Below, piece after piece: positions 1 through 7,544 of a stretch of 64,000 nt of DNA; positions within the stretch are counted from its first letter, which is position 1, and the number at the start of each line of letters is the position of its first letter. Under the pieces are notes generated by a model. It was not told where the DNA came from and did no database searches. It saw only the letters and a list, made by a program, of their open reading frames with translations. The stretch is from Streptomyces sp. LUP30 (GTDB lineage Bacteria; Actinomycetota; Actinomycetes; Streptomycetales; Streptomycetaceae): contig NZ_MJAJ01000041.1 of NCBI RefSeq assembly GCF_001746365.1, positions 18,919 to 82,918 of the forward strand. The letters run 5' to 3'. A program made the position numbers and the translations under genes.

Positions 1-2
1 CG

Positions 3-584
3 ATGGCGTTCCGTGGTCCGAAGGTGTGGCTGTGGCGCTGGCGGCGCAACCCGCTCAAGCGTCGCGCCGACACGGTGGAGTCCTGGGTCGTGCTCGGCGT
101 GTGGGCGCTGACCGTGCTCGCCGGGGTGCTGGCGGCGTCGGCGACCGCGGGGTCCGTCGAAAACGGTCTGGCGCGGGAACGCGTCGAGTGGCGGCCCCTC
201 GTGGGGCGGCTGACCGAGCAGGCCCCGGGCAAGGCCGCGGCGAGCAGCTCGTCCAGCGGCGAGCAGGTGTGGGCGAAGGTGGGCTGGACCGGGCCGGACG
301 GCTCCGCGCACACCGGTCAGGTCCGCGTGGGACCCGGCAGCGCCGCGGGTACCGCGGTCGAGGTCTGGACGGACCCGCAGGGCCGCCTGGTGACCCGGCC
401 GGCCAGCGCGTCGCAGGCCAGGCTGCGCGCCTCCCTCGTCGGCGGCCTCGCCGGGGTCGGCGTGGCGACCCTGCCCCTCGCGGGCGGGCGCGTTCTGCGG
501 AGCCGTCTGGAACGTCGGCGCGAGGATCAGTGGGACATCGAGTGGGCCCGTTTCGCCGTGCTCTGGGGCCGCCCGACGAGTTGA
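3..584 (+). CDS. Rv1733c-like membrane protein
   Basis: A 193-residue protein with two predicted membrane segments, about residues 28-48 and 143-163, that bracket an extracytoplasmic domain of roughly 95 residues. The N-terminus is basic, with an RRNPLKRRAD motif just before the first helix. This layout (NPL.RR.D, helix, small beta-rich domain, helix) is that of the Rv1733c family of actinobacterial membrane proteins, whose function is unknown. The ATG lies only two bases into the window, so its ribosome binding site cannot be judged; the N-terminus looks complete for the family. The protein ends in a short basic cytoplasmic tail. It converges on the AidB-like gene across a tandem-repeat region. 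Confidence 0.7.
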   Translation: MAFRGPKVWLWRWRRNPLKRRADTVESWVVLGVWALTVLAGVLAASATAGSVENGLARERVEWRPLVGRLTEQAPGKAAASSSSSGEQVWAKVGWTGPDGSAHTGQVRVGPGSAAGTAVEVWTDPQGRLVTRPASASQARLRASLVGGLAGVGVATLPLAGGRVLRSRLERRREDQWDIEWARFAVLWGRPTS

Positions 585-649
585 CCGACCAGCACGGGCG
601 CGCCGGACTCCCCGCCGATTGGGCGCGTGAGGACGTCGACCGTGCCCGG

Positions 650-889
650 AAGGCGCGACCACCCGGGGACGGACCACGACGTGCGGTAGGCCCGGCTTCC
701 GGCGAAGGGCCCATCACACGCAAGGGGCCCGTCACGCGCGGAAGGCCCGACCACCCGCGTCAGGCTGACCACTTGCGTCAGCCCGACCGCTCGCGTCGGG
801 CTGACCACCCGTGTCAGGCCGTCCGCTCGTGTCGGGCCCCGTCACGCGGCGAAGGCCCCACCACGCGCGGAAGGCCCCACGATGTGCTG
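650..889. repeat. Degenerate ~18-bp tandem repeat
   Basis: The 358-base stretch between the first gene and the convergent acyl-CoA dehydrogenase gene holds about thirteen head-to-tail units of 17-20 bp. Units start near 650, 669, 688, 705, 722, 742, 762, 780, 798, 816, 834, 852 and 871. A rough consensus is AGGCCCGACCACGCGCGTC. Neighbouring units differ by several substitutions, mostly C/T and G/A, and units abut without spacers. Reading frames are open across it because the sequence lacks A and T, but their translations are low-complexity and overlap on both strands, so no gene is called here. Confidence 0.8.
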
Positions 890-942
890 ACGGCCGGCCA
901 CTCGTGGCCGCCCGTGCGTCGCGCAGAACCCGCGCAGCCAGG

Positions 943-2592
943 TCAGTTCGCGGCGGGAACCGTCCGTTCCGGAAGGCTGCGCTCCAGGATCGCGTCCAGG
1001 TCGGCGGCGTCCGGGAGGGTGCCGAAGGAGTGACCCCAGTCGCCGTCCAGCCGGGTGGCGCAGAAGGCGTCGGCGACGGCGGGCGGCGCGTGCCGCACCA
1101 GCAGGGAGGCCTGCAGTGCGAGAGCCATCTGCTCCACCAGCCGGCGGGCGCCGGACGGGGTCGCTGTGGTCAGCCGGGACCTCAGCTTCGCGACGGCCGT
1201 GTCGAGCCGGGCGTCCGCACCCCGCGCCAGGGCGAGTTCGGTGAAGAGCGCGTCCGCGGTCGCCGGTTCGCGGGTCAACGCCCGCAGGACGTCGAGGGCG
1301 TTGACGTTGCCCGAGCCCTCCCAGATCGACAGCAGCGGGGCCTCACGGTAGTGGCGGGGCATGCCGGAGTCCTCGACGTAGCCGTTGCCGCCGAGGCACT
1401 CCAGGGCCTCCGCGGTGAAGGCCGGTCCCCGCTTGGTCACCCAGTACTTGCCGATGGCGGTGGCGATCCGCCGGAAGGCCCGCTCGTCCCCCCGGCCGTC
1501 GTCCCCGCGCACCGCCCGGTCGGCGGCCCCGGCCAGTCGCAGCGTGAGCGTGGTGGCGGCCTCCGACTCCAGCGCCAGGTCGGCCAGGACGTTGCGCATC
1601 AGCGGCTGGTCGAGCAGACGCGCCCCGAACGCGCTGCGGTGGCGCACATGATGTCCGGCCTCGACGAGCGTCCTGCGCATCAGGGCCGCCGACATCATCA
1701 CGCAGTCCAGCCGCGTGCAGTTGACCATCTCGATGATGGTCTTGACGCCCTGGCCCTCGGGGCCGACCAGCCAGGCCACGGTCCCGTCGAACTCCGGCTC
1801 GGAGGACGCGTTCGAGCGGTTGCCCAGCTTGTCCTTGAGCCGCTGCACGCGGAACGTGTTGCGGACGCCGTCGGGCAGCACGCGCGGCACGAGAAAGCAG
1901 GACAGGCCGCCGGGAGCCTGCGCCAGCACCAGGAACACGTCGCACATCGGCGCAGACGTGAACCACTTGTGCCCGCGCAGGGTGTACACCCCGGGCTCCG
2001 CCGTGGGCGAGGCCGCCGTGGTGTTCGTCCGGACGTCGGAGCCGCCCTGCTTCTCGGTCATCCCCATGCCGGCGAGCAGTCCGCGCTTCCGTGTCGGCTC
2101 GCGCAGCCCCGGGTCGTACTCCCGGCTGGTCAGGAGCGGTTCGTAGACGGCGGCGAGCTCCGGCTGACGACGCAGGGCGGGGACGGCCGCGTACGTCATC
2201 GACGTGGGGCAGCCGTGCCCGGCCTCGGTGTGCCCCCAGGCCAGACCGCCCGCCGTGCGCGCCACATGGGCGCCCGGCCGGTCGTCCGCCCAGGGTGCGC
2301 CCGCCAGACCCGCGCCGACCGCGACCCGCATGAGCTGGTGCCAGCTCGGGTGGAAGTCGACCTCGTCGAGGCGGTGGCCGTACCGGTCGTGCGTGCGCAG
2401 GACCGGCTCGTGCCGGTTGGCGAGGTCGCTCCAGTCCTGCGCCTCGACGCCGCCGGCCAGCAGACCGATCCTCCGCACGCCTGCCTCCGCCCACCCGGCG
2501 CCCTCACGGCGCAGCCCCTCCAGGAGAGCGGTGTCGTCGGAGGCGTCGTAGGGGGCCAGGGGCGGTGGCTGGTTGGTGACGTCGTGCGTCAC
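943..2592 (-). CDS. AidB-type acyl-CoA dehydrogenase
   Basis: Flavin-dependent acyl-CoA dehydrogenase of the AidB/isovaleryl-CoA dehydrogenase branch. The THDVTNQPPPL start, the GMGMTEKQGGSDVR motif and the EALECLGGNGYVED segment near the C-terminus are typical of AidB proteins. In E. coli AidB is a DNA-alkylation-response flavoprotein; in actinomycetes the homologues are annotated only as acyl-CoA dehydrogenases and the substrate is unknown. The frame is open to ATGs at 2703 and 2712, but those add about 40 residues of Pro/Ser low complexity and the 2712 ATG lies inside the upstream dyad. The GTG at 2592 gives 549 residues, the usual family length. It lacks a clear Shine-Dalgarno sequence, so the 2703 start remains possible. 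It diverges from the PaaX-family gene. Confidence 0.85.
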   Translation of the reverse strand: MTHDVTNQPPPLAPYDASDDTALLEGLRREGAGWAEAGVRRIGLLAGGVEAQDWSDLANRHEPVLRTHDRYGHRLDEVDFHPSWHQLMRVAVGAGLAGAPWADDRPGAHVARTAGGLAWGHTEAGHGCPTSMTYAAVPALRRQPELAAVYEPLLTSREYDPGLREPTRKRGLLAGMGMTEKQGGSDVRTNTTAASPTAEPGVYTLRGHKWFTSAPMCDVFLVLAQAPGGLSCFLVPRVLPDGVRNTFRVQRLKDKLGNRSNASSEPEFDGTVAWLVGPEGQGVKTIIEMVNCTRLDCVMMSAALMRRTLVEAGHHVRHRSAFGARLLDQPLMRNVLADLALESEAATTLTLRLAGAADRAVRGDDGRGDERAFRRIATAIGKYWVTKRGPAFTAEALECLGGNGYVEDSGMPRHYREAPLLSIWEGSGNVNALDVLRALTREPATADALFTELALARGADARLDTAVAKLRSRLTTATPSGARRLVEQMALALQASLLVRHAPPAVADAFCATRLDGDWGHSFGTLPDAADLDAILERSLPERTVPAAN

Positions 2593-2710
2593 GTGCGGCG
2601 GCGCAGGCGAAAGGGGCTGCGCCGACGACGGGGAGGACGACGGAGACGAGGACGGGGGTGGCGACGGGGACGGGGCGGGGGGCTGTGCGAGGGTCGGGAC
2701 CATGGCGACC

Positions 2711-2750
2711 ATGTTGCACTCCGCCTACGGCTGTAGCAATAGTGCAACAT
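2711..2750. promoter_or_regulatory. Dyad operator between aidB-like and paaX-like genes
   Basis: A perfect 10-bp inverted repeat, ATGTTGCACT at 2711-2720 and AGTGCAACAT at 2741-2750, with a 20-bp spacer that contains a smaller dyad (CTAC-GGCT-GTAG). A second palindrome, ACGTAC-A-GTACGT, sits at 2760-2772, just before the regulator's ATG, and contains a TACAGT hexamer usable as a -10. The position between divergent genes suggests binding by the adjacent PaaX-family protein to control both. Confidence 0.65.
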
Positions 2751-2776
2751 CGAAGCCGCACGTACAGTACGTCCTC

Positions 2777-3529
2777 ATGCGGATCAACGTGTCGGCGCAG
2801 CCCGGCGAGGTCGACCTGCCTCCGCTGTCCGCGCGGTCGGTGGTCCTGAGTCTGCTGCTGGGCGCGCATCCGCCCGAGCTGGCGGCGAAGGACCTGGTGC
2901 GCGGGGTGGAGCCGTTCGGCGTGGGCGGATCGACGGTGCGGGCCGCGCTGAGCCGGATGGTCGCGGCGGGCGACCTCCGCAGGGCGGACGGCGTCTACCG
3001 GCTCAGCGACCGGCTGCTGGAGCGGCAGCGGCGGCAGGACGACGCCGTGCACCCGGACACGCGCGCGTGGGACGGCGACTGGGAGATGCCGGTGATCACC
3101 GCGACGGGCCGCGGCCCCGCCGACCGCGCCGAACTGCGCGCCCGGCTGACCGCCCTCAGGCTCGCCGAGCTGCGGGAGGGCGTCTGGCTGCGCCCGGCCA
3201 ATCTGGGCCGGCCCTGGCCCGCCGACCTGGACGAGGTCGTCCAGCGCTTCACCGCTCGCCCCGACACGCCGCCCCGGGAGCTGGCCGAGAGTCTGTGGCC
3301 GCTCGGCGCATGGGCACGGACGGCACGGGCCCTCCTGGTCCATGTCGAGCGGACGCGGCGGCCGGCCGACCGTTTCACGGCCCTCGCGGCGGTCGTCCGG
3401 CACCTGCTCGCCGACCCCGTGCTGCCCGCCGACCTCCTTCCCGGCGACTGGCCCGGGGCGGCGCTGCGCGCCCTGTACGAGCAGCACCGCCGCGAGCTCT
3501 CCGCGGCGGTGCTGGGGCCGGCTCCCTGA
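2777..3529 (+). CDS. PaaX-family transcriptional regulator
   Basis: A 250-residue regulator. The N-terminal winged helix (about residues 12-80) has the PaaX signature LSARSVVLSLLLG...P..L.AK.LV, followed by a GGSTVRAALSRMVAAGDL recognition region. The C-terminal part (about 95-245) matches the PaaX C-terminal domain. PaaX in E. coli represses phenylacetate catabolism and responds to phenylacetyl-CoA. Here the only neighbour is an acyl-CoA dehydrogenase, so a CoA-thioester effector is a reasonable inference. ATG 2777 is chosen because it starts the conserved domain. A TACAGT -10 at 2763-2768 would put the transcript start at or just before this ATG, so the mRNA may be leaderless. The reading frame extends upstream to 2573, but that part is antisense to the divergent gene. 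Confidence 0.85.
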   Translation: MRINVSAQPGEVDLPPLSARSVVLSLLLGAHPPELAAKDLVRGVEPFGVGGSTVRAALSRMVAAGDLRRADGVYRLSDRLLERQRRQDDAVHPDTRAWDGDWEMPVITATGRGPADRAELRARLTALRLAELREGVWLRPANLGRPWPADLDEVVQRFTARPDTPPRELAESLWPLGAWARTARALLVHVERTRRPADRFTALAAVVRHLLADPVLPADLLPGDWPGAALRALYEQHRRELSAAVLGPAP

Positions 3530-3533
3530 CCGT

Positions 3534-3581
3534 GGGCGGCCGTGCGAAGCGCCGTGCGGGGGACGCTTCGCACGGCCGCCC
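3534..3581. terminator. Bidirectional terminator hairpin
   Basis: A perfect 18-bp stem (3534-3551 paired with 3564-3581, arms GGGCGGCCGTGCGAAGCG and its complement) with a 12-base loop. It lies four bases after the PaaX-family stop and before the convergent pectate lyase stop, so it can end transcripts from both sides. There is no long U-tract, as is common in Streptomyces. Confidence 0.85.
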
Positions 3582-3609
3582 TCTCACCGTGGGGGGAACG
3601 GATGAGGGG

Positions 3610-4488
3610 TTACCTGTAGGTGATGTCGGACGACGCGTACTTGCAGTAGGTGCCGTCGGGGCCGGCGCCGTTCTTGGGCGGCTCCGCGCCCGTGTTGTTG
3701 CCGATGTACTTCTGGCAGGGAACGATCTTCTTGCTGCTGTCTCCGACGATGGTGATCTTCTTCAGGGTCGCGCTGTCGCCGTAGTTGGTGTTGATGCCGA
3801 CGAGTCGGCCGCCCTTGTACGTCGCCTCGATGGTGTTGAGGTTGATGGTGCGTTTGTACTGGCCGCTCTTGCAGTTGCCGCAACTGCGCACGAACGTCCC
3901 GAAGTTCTTCACCGCGAAGTTGGAGACGTTGAGCGTGCCGGCACCGTTGAACTGGAACACCTTGTCGCTGGCTTCCTTCGCCCCGCCGCCGGAGACGGTG
4001 TACACGTTCGACGACGACGAGCCGAGGAACGTCGCCGCGTCCTCGCCGACGTCCTCCCACCAGACGTTCTGGAGCGTGCAGCTGCCCAGGCAGTGGATGC
4101 CGTCGGCGGCCGGGGAGCCGATGATCACGTTCTTCAGGACGGCGCCTGCCGCGAGCTCCAGGATCGGGTCCTGGTTCTCGTTCTGGCCGCCGGTGCCGAG
4201 GTCACCGCTGCCGTACAGGCGCTGCATCCCGTAGTCCTTGGTGCCGGATACCGAGATGGTGGCGGTCACCGCCTTGCTGCTGGTGGGGGTGGGCCAGCTG
4301 GCGGCGCTCGCGGGGGTGAGCGCACCACTGGTCATGATCATGCCAACCGTGAGGCCGACCGCGGCCAGTCCGCCGGTCAGGGCGCGCCCATGGCGTCGGC
4401 CCCCCTGTCCGGCCGCTGACGGAGGCGCTGGTGGAGACGCTGGTGCCGATACTGACGAAGGTGCTGACGACGGTGCTGAGGAAGTCAT
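3610..4488 (-). CDS. Secreted pectate lyase, PL3 family
   Basis: Endo-acting pectate lyase of polysaccharide lyase family 3, which cleaves de-esterified polygalacturonate by beta-elimination in the presence of calcium. The first ~60 residues are a Ser/Pro/Ala-rich stretch, an RRHGR basic patch and a hydrophobic segment ending in an ASA-A cleavage site, so the protein is exported. Mature-domain landmarks are the ADGIHCLG turn, NVWWEDVGEDA, and the Cys-rich SCGNCKSGQYKR segment followed by YCKYASSDI at the end. The GAAGAAGG sequence upstream supports ATG 4488. It lies 55 bases downstream of the PL1 gene in the same orientation. A GAGCGCTC palindrome at 4529-4536 lies just upstream, so it may have its own promoter. 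Confidence 0.88.
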   Translation of the reverse strand: MTSSAPSSAPSSVSAPASPPAPPSAAGQGGRRHGRALTGGLAAVGLTVGMIMTSGALTPASAASWPTPTSSKAVTATISVSGTKDYGMQRLYGSGDLGTGGQNENQDPILELAAGAVLKNVIIGSPAADGIHCLGSCTLQNVWWEDVGEDAATFLGSSSSNVYTVSGGGAKEASDKVFQFNGAGTLNVSNFAVKNFGTFVRSCGNCKSGQYKRTINLNTIEATYKGGRLVGINTNYGDSATLKKITIVGDSSKKIVPCQKYIGNNTGAEPPKNGAGPDGTYCKYASSDITYR

Positions 4489-4523
4489 GTCCCGATGCCT
4501 TCTTCCGGATGGGGGTGGTGGGT

Positions 4524-4540
4524 GGGGAGAGCGCTCCGGA
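4524..4540. promoter_or_regulatory. AGCGCT operator-like site upstream of PL3
   Basis: The sequence GGGGAGAGCGCTCCGGA contains the 8-bp palindrome GAGCGCTC (4529-4536). It falls between the PL1 stop and the PL3 start, 36 bases before the PL3 ATG. It resembles the CebR/LacI-family operator core (TGGGAGCGCTCCCA) and the two other AGCGCT sites in this block. Confidence 0.5.
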
Positions 4541-4543
4541 GGG

Positions 4544-5521
4544 TCAGAGCTTTCCGGCGCCCGCGCCCGATGTCACCGAGGCGACGACGGACGAGGCGGG
4601 CTCGGCGGTGTAGCTGTACGGCGGTTCGGTGAACGTCCCGACCCGTGACACCTCGGTCGCGGCTCCGCCGAGGTCGTTGCCGGTCAGGTTCGCGTAGCCG
4701 TCCACATCGCTGTCGCGCTCGGTCGTGACGGCGACCAGCGTCGAACGGAAGACGTTGTTCTCGACGAGCATCTGCGCACCCATGCGCGAGTGGACGGCCG
4801 TCTCGGCGCCGACGACGTAGTTGTCGTAGAAGTGCCCGGTGCCGAAGCGCAGGCTGGGGATGCGTGAGTAGACGTCGCTGAAGTGGTTGTGGTGGTACGT
4901 CACCCTCAAGTGCCCGGTGTCCTGGCCGGCGTTGTTGTCGCTGTGGCCGACGAGCGAGCCCTTGTAGTGGTCCTTGAAGGTGTTCCACGACACCGTCACG
5001 AAGTCCGAGGCGTGGTTGATGTCCAGCAGTCCGTCGTAGTGGTCCTTGTCGTGGTCGCGGTCGGCCGAGAAGGAGTTGTGGTCGATCCACACCTTGGTCG
5101 AGGCCTGGACCTCGATCCCGTCGGCCGGCTTCAGCGGCTTGCTGATGTTCAGGTTGCGGATGACCACGTTCGTCACCTTCTTCAGCCGCAGCCCGCCACC
5201 GGTGAACCCGGACGACGAACCGACCCCGAGCACCGTGGTGTTGGACCCGACGTCGACCTGGCCGCTCAGCGAGATCAGGCCGCTGACCTTCACGACCTTC
5301 GCCGTGCTGCCGGTCACCGCCGTCCTGAACGCGGCCAGGGTCGACACGGTGACCGCGCCGGCTCCCCCGCCGCCGGTCGTGCCGGCGCCGAACCCGATCG
5401 GCGCGCTCTCGGCGGCGCCGGCCGATGGGGGGAGGGCCATGACCGCCGCCGTGGCGAGCGCGGCGGACGCCGCGACCAGAACGGACCTTTGCGCATGTGT
5501 ACGTGGGGGGCCTGCGCGCAT
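4544..5521 (-). CDS. Secreted pectate lyase, PL1 family
   Basis: Calcium-dependent pectate lyase with the parallel beta-helix fold of family PL1. Residues 1-36 are a signal peptide ending in the SAGAAES region. Calcium-binding and catalytic motifs are in order: VWIDHNSFSADRDHDKDHYDG (split by Asp residues), VTVSWNTFKDHYKGSLVGH, and RIPSLRFG, which carries the catalytic arginine. The mature enzyme cleaves polygalacturonate outside the cell. Start 5521 has GAAGGGA at a spacing of about nine bases. A promoter with an embedded operator lies 130 bases upstream. With the PL3 gene it forms a two-gene pectin-degradation unit. Length (325 aa) is normal for bacterial PL1 enzymes. Confidence 0.92.
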   Translation of the reverse strand: MRAGPPRTHAQRSVLVAASAALATAAVMALPPSAGAAESAPIGFGAGTTGGGGAGAVTVSTLAAFRTAVTGSTAKVVKVSGLISLSGQVDVGSNTTVLGVGSSSGFTGGGLRLKKVTNVVIRNLNISKPLKPADGIEVQASTKVWIDHNSFSADRDHDKDHYDGLLDINHASDFVTVSWNTFKDHYKGSLVGHSDNNAGQDTGHLRVTYHHNHFSDVYSRIPSLRFGTGHFYDNYVVGAETAVHSRMGAQMLVENNVFRSTLVAVTTERDSDVDGYANLTGNDLGGAATEVSRVGTFTEPPYSYTAEPASSVVASVTSGAGAGKL

Positions 5522-5651
5522 GGGGATGCGTCCCTTCGGGAGGAAGGAATGGATCAGCTATGTGATTGATGTGCATGGTTCTGAACGTCGTGCACGGGCA
5601 GTGCGGACCTGTGTCGGGTTGTTCGAGCGGCTCGGTCACACTGCTGAACGG

Positions 5652-5680
5652 AACGTAGGGGGCAAGCGCTTTCTAGTCAA
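5652..5680 (-). promoter_or_regulatory. Promoter with embedded LacI-type operator for pectate lyases
   Basis: On the minus strand TTGACT (5675-5680) is followed after exactly 17 bases by TACGTT (5652-5657), a good housekeeping-type promoter pointing at the PL1 gene. The spacer contains AGAAAGCGCTTGCC, whose core AAGCGCTT (5664-5671) is a perfect palindrome, so a LacI-family repressor bound there would block RNA polymerase. Confidence 0.65.
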
Positions 5681-5754
5681 CGCTTTGCGCAGAAGACATC
5701 CGGCCACCCCGGGCTACTCCAGGCCAACCGGCGGGGGAGTGGGGGCAGTTGGCG

Positions 5755-5768
5755 TGGGAGCGCTTCCA
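5755..5768. promoter_or_regulatory. CebR-like operator
   Basis: TGGGAGCGCTTCCA differs at one position from the palindrome recognised by the Streptomyces cellobiose repressor CebR, a LacI-family protein. It lies between the pectate lyase promoter and the esterase gene, about 262 bases before the esterase start. Confidence 0.55.
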
Positions 5769-6029
5769 TGGTGCGCCGCCGCGTGCCACCATGCGATGCG
5801 GACGCTTCCCTTCACGCGCCGCCTTTCACGCGTCGTCGAGTCACCGGTCACGCGCACGGAAACCCTGAAGGGTCGGCCCCGTGGATCCGGATCGCCCGGC
5901 ACCGGTTTGGCCGCCGCCCGCTCACGCACCCCGTACGACACACGCATCCCCTATGACTACGCACCCCGCCGGTGCGAGCCGAGCACTCGTACGACGTCCC
6001 CCGAGCCGCCACCAGAAAGGGACTGCCCC

Positions 6030-7343
6030 GTGTCCGATTCCCTGGGAAGAGCGCTGCGTTGCCTGTTCGGCGCTCTGCTCCTCCTGCTCGCCGCGGCGCT
6101 GCTGACCGCGCCCTCGGCCGTCGCCCGTCCGCAGGCGGCCGCGCCGGTCCCCGCCGCCACCCTCACCGAGGTGACCGGGTTCGGAGCGAACCCCAGCAAC
6201 CTGCGGATGTACGTCTACGCGCCGGCGAACGTCACCGCGCACCCGGCCGTCTTGGTGGCCGTGCACTACTGCACGGGTTCCGGACCGGCCATGTACACCA
6301 GCACCGAGTACGGGCGACTGGCCGACCGGTACGGATTCGTCGTGGTCTACCCCTCGGTCACCCGCAGCAGCAAGTGTTTCGACGTCTCTTCACCCCAGGC
6401 GCTCAAGCGCGGCGGCGGCAGCGATCCCGTCGGCATCAAGTCGATGGTCGACTGGACCGTCCGCGCGTACTCCGCCGACACCGGACGGATCTTCGTGACG
6501 GGCGTCTCCTCCGGGGCGATGATGACGAACGTCCTGCTCGGCGACTACCCCGACGTGTTCGCGGCAGGCGCCGCGTTCGCGGGCGTCCCGTTCGGCTGCT
6601 TCGCGACCACCAACGGCTCCGAGTGGAACAGCCAGTGCGCCGGCGGCACCGTGATCCACACGCCCCAGGAGTGGGGCGCCCTCGTGCGCAACGCCTACCC
6701 CGGCTACACCGGCCGCCGCCCGCGGATGCAGGTATGGCACGGCACGCAGGACGACACCCTGCGGTACCCGAACTTCGGGGAGGAGATCAAGCAGTGGACG
6801 AACGTGCAGGGCGTCAGCCAGACCCCGGCCGTCACCGACTCGCCCGTGTCCGGCTGGACCCGCACCCGCTACGGCGCCACCGGTGATCGCGCTCCCGTCG
6901 AGGCCATCAGCGTCCAGGGCGTCGGGCACGGTGTGTACAGCAACGGAATGGGCGCCCGGGTCCTCAGGTTCTTCGGCCTCGACGGCTCCGGTCCCGCGCC
7001 CGGCCCCGACCCCCAGCCGCAGCCCGGCGCCTGCCGGGTCACGGCCTCCACCAGCCCCTGGAGCACCGGCCTGACCGCATCCGTGACCCTCACCAACACC
7101 GGCGCCTCCGCGATCGACGGCTGGAAGCTGGGCTTCACACTGCCCACCGGCCAGACCATCACCAGCGGCTGGGGCGCCACGTACGCCCCGGCCTCAGGAG
7201 CGGTGACGGCGACCAACGCGGCCTACGACGGCACGCTGGCGCCCGACGCGAGCGTCAGCATCGGATACCAGGCGAACCATGCGGGCGACAGCGCGGCGCC
7301 GGGCGCGTTCACGCTCAACGGTTCAGCCTGTACGGCGAGTTGA
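6030..7343 (+). CDS. Secreted CE1-type esterase with CBM2
   Basis: An exported carbohydrate esterase of the PHB-depolymerase/acetyl-xylan or feruloyl esterase group. Residues 1-34 are a signal peptide (long Leu/Ala core, AVARPQA end). The alpha/beta-hydrolase domain covers about 45-320: nucleophile Ser in GVSSG near residue 160, Asp in HGTQDD near 241, His in GVGHGVYSNG near 300. A Pro-rich linker (about 322-336) leads to a family 2 carbohydrate-binding module of about 100 residues bounded by CRVT and GSACTAS cysteines. It probably removes acetyl or feruloyl groups from plant polysaccharides while bound to cellulose or xylan. GTG 6030 is chosen for AAAGGGA upstream and because the signal peptide starts there. 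Confidence 0.88.
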   Translation: MSDSLGRALRCLFGALLLLLAAALLTAPSAVARPQAAAPVPAATLTEVTGFGANPSNLRMYVYAPANVTAHPAVLVAVHYCTGSGPAMYTSTEYGRLADRYGFVVVYPSVTRSSKCFDVSSPQALKRGGGSDPVGIKSMVDWTVRAYSADTGRIFVTGVSSGAMMTNVLLGDYPDVFAAGAAFAGVPFGCFATTNGSEWNSQCAGGTVIHTPQEWGALVRNAYPGYTGRRPRMQVWHGTQDDTLRYPNFGEEIKQWTNVQGVSQTPAVTDSPVSGWTRTRYGATGDRAPVEAISVQGVGHGVYSNGMGARVLRFFGLDGSGPAPGPDPQPQPGACRVTASTSPWSTGLTASVTLTNTGASAIDGWKLGFTLPTGQTITSGWGATYAPASGAVTATNAAYDGTLAPDASVSIGYQANHAGDSAAPGAFTLNGSACTAS

Positions 7344-7544
7344 GCCACCGTGGGCGGCCGGCGCGGCCGGCGCGGCCGCCTGCGGACCGCGCGGGCAGCG
7401 CCCCTCCCTGCGACGGGCCGCAGAACGCGGCGTGAAGGCCGGGGCGTCGACGGTACGACGCGTCGGGACCCGCCGTGCGGACCGCCGCGGTCAGGAGCGC
7501 CGGTCCGCGGGACGCGACAGGTCGCCGGCCGCGGTGACGGCGTG

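Larger units (their letters stand above)
5522..6029. other. 508-base divergent intergenic region
   Basis: This stretch separates the minus-strand pectate lyase from the plus-strand esterase and holds no supported gene; the short frames in it are not conserved-looking. It contains the operator-embedded promoter described separately and, at 5755-5768, TGGGAGCGCTTCCA, a 13-of-14 match to the CebR consensus TGGGAGCGCTCCCA. The remaining 260 bases before the esterase start show no obvious promoter hexamers. Confidence 0.6.

Noticed and set aside
650..889. CRISPR array
   Set aside because: Repeat units abut each other with no unique spacers, and no cas genes are in the window.
26..1033. Open frame across the tandem repeat, translated as a repetitive Arg/Pro/His peptide
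   Set aside because: It is the repeat read as codons and overlaps the first gene in another frame; there is no Shine-Dalgarno sequence or family.
811..2736. Long plus-strand open frame opposite the acyl-CoA dehydrogenase
   Set aside because: Antisense shadow of a strongly conserved gene; composition is Arg/Gly/Ala-rich without domains.
5768..5956. 62-codon frame upstream of the esterase gene
   Set aside because: No ribosome binding site, overlaps the operator-like site and has no recognisable features.
7353..7380. Terminator hairpin after the esterase gene
   Set aside because: GGCGGCCG-type repeats can fold in several ways; the pairing is imperfect and I cannot separate it from general G+C richness.
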